DNA of 64,000 nucleotides from Xenorhabdus nematophila ATCC 19061 (GTDB lineage Bacteria; Pseudomonadota; Gammaproteobacteria; Enterobacterales; Enterobacteriaceae): NCBI RefSeq assembly GCF_000252955.1, contig NC_014228.1, positions 868,001 to 932,000 of the forward strand, read 5' to 3'. Shown piece by piece: positions 9,489 to 17,700 of this stretch (position 1 is its first letter; each line of letters starts with the position of its first letter). The notes under the pieces were generated by a model. It saw only the letters and a program-made list of their open reading frames with translations, ran no database searches and was not told where the DNA came from. The position numbers and the translations under genes were made by a program.

Positions 9489-10715
9489 ATGTCAAGCCAG
9501 GAAAATAGTTTGAATTTGCGTTGGTCCGGTCTTAATGCCTTACTTATCGTCAGTGCCCGATTCGTCTCCGATTTTGGTGCGTTTCTGAATATGGTGGCAC
9601 TCTCCACTTATGTGTATTTACTCAGTAACAGCGTCATGCACGTCAGCATCTTTCTTGCCTGCCGTGTAGCAGGCGGCCTTATCGCCAGCCTGATCGGAAC
9701 CCCATTTTTCAGGCGATTTACGGGAAGATGGCCGTTGGTCTTTTTTGATCTCATACGCGTCATTTTGTTGTCCCTGCTATTGGTGATCCCTGTCTCACAA
9801 CAACTCTTGATCTTGCCAATAATCGCCTTCGGCATTGGATTAGGCAATTCAATGTTTGCTATCGGACTAAACAGCCAACTGCCTTATTGGGTACATGCTT
9901 CCCGGCGTATCTCAACAAATTCCTGGCTTACCTCCGTTGCTGCAACGGGGGCCGTATTTGGCAGTCTGGTTTCAGGATTACTGGTCGCAACCAGCGGTTA
10001 TGAAATGGTATTTACCGTCAATATCATGACTTATCTGCTGGCTGCGATCCTGATTATGCCTCTGCATTTCCTTTCTTTACCAGAGCAAAAAACATCGAGA
10101 GAACTGAGTAATGAGTGGCGCGAATTACGCCTGGGTTTACGCAGTGCGCCCATGCTGGCAGGAATGTTGTTCTTAAGCCTTGCGGATACACTGGGTAGTG
10201 CAGCACATAACGTGGGTTTCCCCATCATTTCAGAACTCCTTACCCCCGATAATGCCAGCACCACAATGGGTTTATTACTGGCGACATGGGCGATAGGGAA
10301 ATTCAGTGGAGCACGATTGACCAGCTATCTACTGCGCAACCGCGATCTACTGAAAATGGAGAAACTGTTCTTTATTGGTGTCGCTCTGATGTCAACGGGA
10401 TTTATTCTTACCTTCCAGCAAAATACAGTATTCTGGCTATTGCTGTTTGCAATCTGGGCCGGAATTGGAGATGGAATTGCAGAAGTCAGCCTGATATCGC
10501 GCGTGCAAAGTGAACCGGAAAGTCTGCGTCTGCCGATTTTCAGTTTGCTGACGCTGTTACAAATGACCGGCTTTGGGATAGGTATGTTACTGGTTGCACC
10601 ATTCTATATTTGGTTGCCACCTTCCATCGTCATCCTGATATTCCACGGTTTACCGCTGACAGTATTAGTGCTGGTTTTATTTTGGGTACGACGCATTACT
10701 GCATATAAAGCGTAA
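9489..10715 (+). CDS. MFS transporter, probable product exporter
   Basis: This 408-residue protein is almost entirely hydrophobic, with about twelve membrane segments in two halves joined by a charged loop (residues about 195-215, SLPEQKTSRELSNEWRELRL). That is the major facilitator layout, close to the drug-efflux subgroup without a large cytoplasmic loop. Short conserved turns such as RFTGRWPLVFFD resemble the MFS loop 2-3 motif. As the last gene of the cassette it most likely exports the product or gives self-protection. IS1 debris follows directly, so the right edge of the cluster may have been cut. Confidence 0.85.
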   Translation: MSSQENSLNLRWSGLNALLIVSARFVSDFGAFLNMVALSTYVYLLSNSVMHVSIFLACRVAGGLIASLIGTPFFRRFTGRWPLVFFDLIRVILLSLLLVIPVSQQLLILPIIAFGIGLGNSMFAIGLNSQLPYWVHASRRISTNSWLTSVAATGAVFGSLVSGLLVATSGYEMVFTVNIMTYLLAAILIMPLHFLSLPEQKTSRELSNEWRELRLGLRSAPMLAGMLFLSLADTLGSAAHNVGFPIISELLTPDNASTTMGLLLATWAIGKFSGARLTSYLLRNRDLLKMEKLFFIGVALMSTGFILTFQQNTVFWLLLFAIWAGIGDGIAEVSLISRVQSEPESLRLPIFSLLTLLQMTGFGIGMLLVAPFYIWLPPSIVILIFHGLPLTVLVLVLFWVRRITAYKA

Positions 10716-10746
10716 TTGTTGGAAATTAACTGAAGCTTCCTCCCGG

Positions 10747-10915
10747 TAATTTGGATATTCAGCTTACCTGCGAAGTTGACGAGATGTGGTCTTTTGTAGG
10801 CAATAAAAAGCAACAGCGCTGGTTATGGTATGCTTGGTAACCCCGTCTGAAACGTAGCATTGCGTATACTTTCGGAAGACGGAGCAAGAAAACACTCAAG
10901 AAATTATTGAAAAAG
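10747..10915 (+). pseudogene. IS1-family transposase remnant
   Basis: The frame reads [20 protein letters not shown], then WYAW, then a stop codon, then a degraded AYTFGRRSKKTLKKLL. This is the middle of the IS1 InsB transposase ([11 protein letters not shown] is diagnostic). The start, the C-terminus and the element ends are missing. It marks the boundary between the biosynthetic cassette and the mobile-element region. The next 290 bases to 11208 have a small GC-rich hairpin near 11000 and no gene I recognise. Confidence 0.75.
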
Positions 10916-11208
10916 CGCCTCAGAATATGATTGATAAAGTCACTGAGTTAACGAAAGTTATCATTTCATAGGTATTTTGCGTAATTATGATTATAAACTG
11001 TGGCGGAGCCGCCTGAAAGCGGCTCTGCTGAGCTCAACTGTCATCCATCAATCCAACCGCTTTTGTTGCCATAAACGCCGATATGGCTTGCTATCAAAAC
11101 ACAGCAATTATCGTGCCGGAACAATTAATTCAAAAAACGTTTGGTTGTTTTCTGATTGAATAAATGACAATTGACGCAATTCTCTCAATTGATTGTCCTG
11201 TTTCCTTT

Positions 11209-12786
11209 TTACATTTCAGTATTCTGTTTCTTAACATCCCGTGAACGATCTTTGAAAACTTTGATAGCGACCAGATATTGGTTGGTGCCAATGTAGAGAT
11301 CACCATTCTTGTTGAAGTAAATACCACCGTACTCATGACAGTAGTTCACACCCCTGCCAAGGGGGATCTGCCAAATCACCCGACCGTCAAAGGAGTCAAT
11401 CGCGCTGATATAGTACATTCCTCCTTTTGATGCAGAGATAGCGTCAGACCAGTTACAAGTATGTGCGAAAATGATCCCGCTTTCGCGACAGAGCATATTC
11501 ATTGCATAAAAGTGTATATCCGGCAAAGACCATACTTTTTCATCGGCTTGTTGGGTATTTAGAGGGTCAATACGGATCATTTCCATACCGGACGCATTCG
11601 GAACCAACTGTGAGAATGGCCATGTCGTATAGTGCCCGAAATTATTTTCAGCGACGAAAGTATAACCGACACCAATCAATGAGGCTTCATCAGCACTTCT
11701 TTTATTCTGGAAGCAAGGCGTTTCAGAAATGACTCTTCCGTTTACGCGGTTACAGACCAGTACATTCAGGCGAGGATCGGCATTATCAGTGATTGCCACC
11801 AATTCAGTCTCGTCATCCATTTTAGTCAGTGTTGGTGTTGTGCCTGAACCGATGTTTGTCTGTCCCGATTTCCGATATCCGGCATTCTTGTAAGCCGTTT
11901 TCCAGCGAATAGTAATTTCATTCTCTTCTAAACCGAACGCCCAAAGATAGCCTTCAGTACAGCGCCCATTATTGTCGATACCATTGGTGACGATATAAGC
12001 GCCCTTATCATCAACAGCAAACGTATTGTTATTCCATTGGTTTTCCAGTTCCTGAGCACTTACCAGCGTCGTGTTTCCATTTGCCGGATCGATGTGTACA
12101 ACAGCCATCCATGCAGGCGAGGTGAGTGTGCTATCTGGGTTCTGGTAATCATACTCACCGGCAATCAGGTACCAGTAGAGATCTGGATTCCCGTCATCCC
12201 AAACAGGAAGCGATGAATAAAGAGAGTTGCCTTCTGCTGAACCTGTGACAAGTTCAATTATATCAGTGCTTTACCAGTTTGCTGTGAGCGGATAAATTTC
12301 ACTTTCGTTTACTTGAACATTCGCCGTCGGATAGCTGACTATCCGGTTATCCTGTACAACAATGGTGTTATCGTTGTTGTCCAAGTAGAAATAACCGCCG
12401 CTAAAAGTCTTTCCGGAACGTTTGCCTGCGGGGGTAGCTGAAATAATATTGCAATTCTCGTCAAACACCACGATCCAGAATTGAGATGCGGCATAGTCCA
12501 ACGAAACACCTATCATTTGATTGTTGCTATTACAAACCATATTCGGTGTATATCCGAAAGGATTGTATTGTTCAATAAGCAGAAGATTTTCCTCAACAGG
12601 GCCACTGAGCGACACGGATTCTGAGCACCAGCTATCTTGGTGCGGGCTGCCGAAATTGTTCGGAGCCATTCTCGGATGTTGTGGGATCACAGCGTTGGCA
12701 AAGTGGTTCAGTGTGCTTTGTGCTTTGGGAACATGGTGCAATTCTTCTTTTCTCATAGGAACGAGATGATTATCGAATGGATTCAT
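11209..12786 (-). pseudogene. Beta-propeller (PQQ/WD-like) protein gene interrupted by one in-frame stop
   Basis: Two open stretches, 12786-12271 and 12270-11209, are in the same frame and are separated only by a TAA at 12271-12273. Read through, the protein is about 524 residues starting MNPFDNHLVPMRKEE at 12786, with an AAAGG ribosome site upstream. Repeated blade-like units such as WIVVFDENCNIISATP, AFGLEENEITIRWKT and ISAIDSFDGRVIWQIPLGRG resemble PQQ-enzyme propeller blades. No signal peptide is visible. I do not recognise the exact family. The sequence continues cleanly after the stop (STDIIELVTGSAEG), so this is a recent nonsense mutation, a sequencing error or readthrough. Confidence 0.7.
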
Positions 12787-13456
12787 AGTTTGACCTTTAT
12801 TTGCTTTGAATTGCGGATAGCCAATCCTGATAGTCAGGATCAGAGTGTTGAACCTCGAATCATGATCCACAGTAAGGTATACAAACTTCTTTCTTGTGGA
12901 ATATGACGCTTGTAGCATTATTCCTAATGAATATTTCAACTATCTTATTATTGTGACTGGCACGGAAGCGCATTTCTCATATTTATAAAAATCGGGAATA
13001 AGATAAATTATAAAAATGAAAAAGAAGATCAAAAATGTTATATGTGCTAATTTTAATTAATTAACTTTTTCTGAATCTATCAATTATCAAGAAACCTTTC
13101 AGAAAAGGTATCTTAAGGATAGAATGTTTTTTGATATTACTGACCGAAAATTATACTTTCATGGAAAATAATATCCGCCATTTTTTATATCAAGACTCAC
13201 ATATCCATCATGAATTTTATATAATAGGGAAATTAATTTATTGTTATTTCTTATAAGAGTGATTATATATCATTGAATAAAAATATATTTTTTGTTAAAT
13301 ATTGACTGTCATATTTTCTTTTTGTTCCTATTTAACATGAGGTAATATTTGTATTCGCGCATATAGCGTATCATTCCGAACACCCAGCTCTCTGATTACA
13401 TCTGGTTTTATTTTCATGGCACTTCCATTATATCGACAATCAATCTCTTTTTAGTA
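12787..13456. other. AT-rich gene-free stretch
   Basis: This 670-base region is very AT-rich and contains no convincing coding frame. Its right part (13060-13330) is mostly A/T runs. It probably holds the promoter of the minus-strand propeller gene and is of the type usually silenced by H-NS. I see no repeat or RNA gene in it. Confidence 0.6.
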
Positions 13457-13714
13457 TTGTGTATATTTTCTTGTGAAAGTAAAGATGATGAATATTATGC
13501 CATATGGTTACCTGCGTTAGTTATCTCATTTATCACTTTATTGTTACCATTTCTTTACGGTGCTAGAAACATGAGTTTGATGTATTTTTGTTTTATGATT
13601 ATTGTATTTCCATCATCATATTTCACCTTAATGTTCAGATTAGCTAAAATAAATAAGCTATTAAATATTATATTATCGTGGGTAGTTTTTATTTTTTCTG
13701 TTTTAACAGCCTGA
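13457..13714 (+). CDS. Possible small membrane protein (uncertain start)
   Basis: The frame encodes about 85 residues with three hydrophobic segments, for example WLPALVISFITLLLPFLYG and MYFCFMIIVFPSSYFTLMF. The frame stays open upstream to about 13380, adding another hydrophobic stretch but no good ATG, so this may be the tail of a damaged gene. It is AT-rich like its surroundings. A hairpin follows the stop. I recognise no family. Confidence 0.35.
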   Translation: MCIFSCESKDDEYYAIWLPALVISFITLLLPFLYGARNMSLMYFCFMIIVFPSSYFTLMFRLAKINKLLNIILSWVVFIFSVLTA

Positions 13715-13724
13715 ATGTTTAGCC

Positions 13725-13748
13725 CCAAACTTGTATGAGGAAGTTTGG
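13725..13748 (+). terminator. Hairpin after the small membrane ORF
   Basis: CCAAACTT (13725-13732) pairs with AAGTTTGG (13741-13748). No long T-run follows, so terminator function is uncertain. Confidence 0.4.
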
Positions 13749-13807
13749 AGTTAAACTACATTACGAGTAATTTTTGCGATCTTCCTCAAATATGGTTAAA
13801 AGTTCTA

Positions 13808-13836
13808 TATCCAATGGGTTTCAAGATGCAGCGTGG
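13808..13836. repeat. Truncated ERIC left end
   Basis: The bases match the left 29 or so of the full ERIC copies in this window (TATCCAATGG, TTTCAAGATGCAGCG) and then stop exactly where the CRISPR repeat begins. It appears to be an ERIC cut by a deletion or rearrangement. Confidence 0.6.
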
Positions 13837-13926
13837 CAGTTTGTCTCCGTATTTACGGGGAACACAATCTGCGCCACGCTGGCAATACCGCCGTAAGCGG
13901 TTTATCCCCGTACTTACGGGGAACAC
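13837..13926 (-). CRISPR. Relic type I-E CRISPR: two repeats, one spacer
   Basis: A 29-base repeat at 13898-13926 reads on the minus strand as GTGTTCCCCGTAAGTACGGG followed by GATAAACCG, the type I-E layout. A second copy at 13837-13865 has four differences, as terminal repeats often do. Between them is exactly 32 bases (13866-13897), the I-E spacer length. In the minus orientation the degenerate copy is leader-distal, so the leader and any cas genes would have lain to the right, where IS66 DNA now starts at 13927. No cas gene is present in the window, so the array is probably inactive. Confidence 0.8.
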
Positions 13927-13928
13927 CC

Positions 13929-14363
13929 GCGCGTCCCCATGCCGTCAGGCTTGATATCCCTGCGCCGGTTTTAGCGGATGAACCCGTTGTACGCAAGCGG
14001 TCACGCCGCCCGAATTTTCCACTCGCGTTTAAAATCGCCCTGGCCGAAAAATCACTGCAACCTGGCGCCAATGTCGCACAACTGGCGCGTGAACACGGCA
14101 TCAACGACAACCTGTTGTTTAACTGGCGTCACCTTTATAAACGCGGACTTCTGAGCTCCCGGAATGACAGTTCATGGCTCCTGCCCGTTACCCTGTCTGA
14201 AATCACTGTGCCTGTTAAACTGCCGATCCCCGCGATGCAGCAACCCGCCGCCAGGGAGCCTTGCTGTGAACTGGCGCTTCCCGCCGGCATACTGCGCATC
14301 CGGGGTGAACTGACTCCTGAACTGCTGCGTATGTTGATCAATGAAATGAAGGCGGGTGGATAA
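13929..14363 (+). CDS. tnpA: IS66-family accessory protein TnpA (start uncertain)
   Basis: The frame encodes a helix-turn-helix protein with RRPNFPLAFKIALAEKSLQP and GINDNLLFNWRHLYKRG, the diagnostic IS66 OrfA sequence, and the usual C-terminal LTPELLRMLINEM. The frame is open back into the CRISPR repeats, but that part is clearly not transposase. No good start codon lies between 13927 and the conserved region, so the native start was probably lost. It overlaps tnpB by one base, as in intact IS66 elements. Confidence 0.7.
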   Translation, partial: ARPHAVRLDIPAPVLADEPVVRKRSRRPNFPLAFKIALAEKSLQPGANVAQLAREHGINDNLLFNWRHLYKRGLLSSRNDSSWLLPVTLSEITVPVKLPIPAMQQPAAREPCCELALPAGILRIRGELTPELLRMLINEMKAGG

Positions 14364-14709
14364 TGAGCATATTGCCAGCAGGCACGCGTATCTGGATCGT
14401 GGCAGGGGTCACTGATATGCGCAACGGGTTCAACGGTCTGGCCTCAAAGGTGCAAAACGCACTGAACGATAATCCGTTCTCCGGGCAGGTCTTCATCTTC
14501 CGCGGTCGTCGGGGGATATGCTTAAGGTACTGTGGGCTGATGCCGATGGGTTGTGCCTGTTTACCAAACGGCTTGAGCGTGGGGGCTTCGTCTGGCCGGT
14601 GACCCGTGAGGGTAAAGTTCATCTGACTCCCGCCCAACTGTCCATGCTGCTTGAAGGCATAAACTGGAAACATCCGCAGCGGATGGAACGATCTGGTCTA
14701 CGGATATAA
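14363..14709 (+). pseudogene. tnpB: IS66-family TnpB, frameshifted
   Basis: The first frame gives AGTRIWIVAGVTDMRNGFNG and VFIFRGRRG, and the protein continues in another frame as MLKVLWADADGLCLFTKRLE to a normal end. The shift occurs at CGTCGGGGGATATG (about 14506-14519), where one base has been lost in or next to a G-run. IS66 TnpB is an accessory protein of unknown role. Confidence 0.8.
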
Positions 14710-14728
14710 CTTGCTGTAAAGTGAGGGA

Positions 14729-17700
14729 ATGGAGACCCCATTCCCTGATGATATCGCCCAGCTGAAAGGGCTGCTGCGTGAGCAGATGGCGGCTAACAAG
14801 ATACTGACAGAAAATAATCGCCTGCTGTCTCCGCGGGTGGCCTCTTATGCCAGCGAAATTACCCGACTGAAAGCCCGGGTAGTAAAACTGCAACGTATGC
14901 AGTTCGGCCAGAGTAATGGGAACAAAATCGTTGCCGGTGGTTCTTTCACCCTCAACGGCGAAATCCGGGAAATGCTGGCGGTTGACTTTCTCGGTGATCC
15001 CGTCGGCAATATCCTGAACACGCAAGGGGCGGGTACGCGAGTGACCTCCACCACCAACGGTATCACTACCACCGCTTACGCCAGCCAGAGTGAAACCGGG
15101 GAAACCCTGGATGCGGATCAACTGGGGGTGAATAATTTATATGGCGGCAGCGGCAATGATACCCTGATTGCGGCAAAAACTGGTAGCTGGCTGGTCGGAG
15201 GTGCGGGGAGCAATACCTATGTCGGTGGTACAGGCGATGACGTTTTTGTCATCAGCGCGTCTGACGATACGAAAAACATTCACGGCAATGGCGGGCACGA
15301 TACGGCGATCATTGTCGGCAAAAAAGGCGTGGAGCTGAACATGGCTCAAGCCGGTTTAACTATGGCTCAAGGCGGGAGCGGTAGTGATGTCATCAGAAGC
15401 GGTGGAGCCAACGGTGTCTTTATCAAGGGCGGTTCCGGTGATTCGGTTCTGGTCGGTGGCATGGGTAATGACGTCCTGGTCGGCGGCTGCGGGCACAACA
15501 CCATCATTGGCGGCAGTGGCAAGTCGGTTATCTATGCCGGTCCTCAGGGCGACATAATCTACGCTTCTGAAGGCGGCAGCATCATTCACGCTGGCGGCGG
15601 TGATGATAAGATTTTCGGCGGCTTTGGTGACGACGTGATCGAAGTGGGTCACGGCAATGCTACGATTGATGGGGATGGCGGGGTTAACATCGTTAGCCTG
15701 CACGGTAATCACGACGACTATCGAATCACCCGCACCGATGACGGCTATGTCGTGGCTGATAAGGTCGTCGGGCGTGACGGCACGGTCACACTGAAAAATA
15801 TCCAGAAACTCAATTTCGCAGATATTTCGGCGGTTGACTTACAAACACCCAATGCGATGCCTGTCGAGGATGTCCTCACCCATGACAAAGACGGCAAGGT
15901 TTTTGATCGTACCCAGCCTCATCTAATTTCCGCAGAAAGCTTATTGGCTAACGATCAGCATCTCAACAGCCAGGGTGTCCTGCGTATTGCCCATGTTGGG
16001 GATGCGATAGGCGGTACAGTTAGTCTCACAGCTCAGGGCGATGTCTTATTCACGCCGGATCCGCATTACACCGGCCTGATCAGCTTCAAATATGGTGTTA
16101 CTGATGCAGCGGGTAATCCTTCGGCCTTGGTAGTCGATCTGAACAGTGGGGAGACAGCACCGATGCGTGCCACTGCCACATTATTGACGCCGGAAGTGCC
16201 GCTCGATCCATTGGCGGCTCAGCAATGGTATCTGAGCGATGCCAACATTCTGCCGGTCTGGCAAGATTACACGGGTAAGGGGGTACGCATCGGTCAGTTC
16301 GAACCCGGCGGCAAATTCGCCACTGGGCCAGAGATCTTTGATATCGCTCATCCTGATCTTGCAGAAAATGTCGATAAAGCCAGGCTGCAAACTCAACAGA
16401 CCAATGGTACCTTGCCAAACGTGGTTTCCAACCATGAGACAATGGTGGCGGGTGTGATGATTGCGGCGAAGAATGATATTGGTGGTGTAGGGGTTGCTCA
16501 TGGCGCTACGTTGGGCGGCTATTATTTGGCTAATGACGGTGCCGATCTTGCAGGGTTGGGCCATATGGTTAGTTTTGATATTGCCAACAATAGCTGGGGA
16601 TTCACCAATGATTTCGCGCTCAGTAACTTCCAGGATGGCTCCGTCAATACCGCCTTGTCGCTGAGCATGAACGCACAGTACGCGGCAGCTAATGGCCGTG
16701 GCGGATTGGGTACTATCATTGTGGCAGCGGGCGGCAACAATCGAGCAGAAGGCGGCAATGCTCAGGGTTCTCTGACCAGTAACAACCGCTTTTCGGTGCA
16801 AGTTGGTGCGATCAACGCACAGGGCGATTTATCGACTTTACAAATTGGCTCCTCACCGTTTTCCAATCCAGGAGCCAGTTTGTTAGTTTCGGCGCCGGGC
16901 AGCAATGTTGTGTCTACCAGCCATATGCTGAAAACCGAACGTGGCTCAACTTTCGGCAATGACTACACCAGCATGCACGGCACCAGCTTTGCCGCACCGA
17001 TAGTCTCCGGGGTTGTTGCGCTGATGCTTGAGGCTAACCCGAACCTGGGCTATCGGGATGTGCAGCAGATCCTTTCGCTATCCGCGCGTAAGGTCAATGA
17101 TCCCTCTACTGAATGGCGTGATAATCACAGTCACAACTGGAATGGTGGAGGTATGCACACCAGCAATGATTATGGTTTTGGTCAAGTCGATGCGCGAGCG
17201 GCTGTTCGCCTGGCTGAGTCTTGGATGACCCAAAGCACCGCTGCCAATGAATACGTCTATAGCGCATCCAGTGGTTCACTGGGTAAAACCCTGGCGGCAG
17301 GTGAAACACTAACATCTTCCATTGCCATCAATGCCGGCCTGAATGTCGAGCATGTTGAAATTGATTTTGACGCCCAGGTAGGCCGTCTTGGCGATTTGAC
17401 GCTCAAACTGATCTCTCCCGATGGCACTCAGAGCATATTGCTCAATCGTCAGGGTAAGGTTCCAGACGGCATGCCGGGTGCGGGTGCGACTGATCTGGGT
17501 AGCAGCCAGTCTGGGACGTTCAAGTACAGCTTTATGTCGACCCATGATTTTGGTGAACGCTCAGCAGGCAATTGGACTCTGCAGGTAACCGATTCGAGTT
17601 CTGGTCTGCCGGTCACATTAAATGCCTGGTCGCTACGTTTGTACGGCAGCAAAAGCACCCCGGATGACACTTATTTTTACACCGACGAATATATCCAATC

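Larger units (their letters stand above)
13927..14921 (+). mobile_element. IS66-family element remnant
   Basis: Three consecutive frames match the IS66 gene set: TnpA (to 14363), TnpB (14363-14709, frameshifted) and the first ~63 residues of the TnpC transposase. I find no left inverted repeat next to the CRISPR copy, and the right four fifths of tnpC are gone, replaced by the RTX protease frame. The element is therefore a truncated, immobile scar. Confidence 0.8.

Noticed and set aside
13745..13954. 69-residue frame across the CRISPR repeats
   Set aside because: It is only the CRISPR repeats and ERIC end read as protein (repeated Tyr-Leu-Arg-Gly type peptides).
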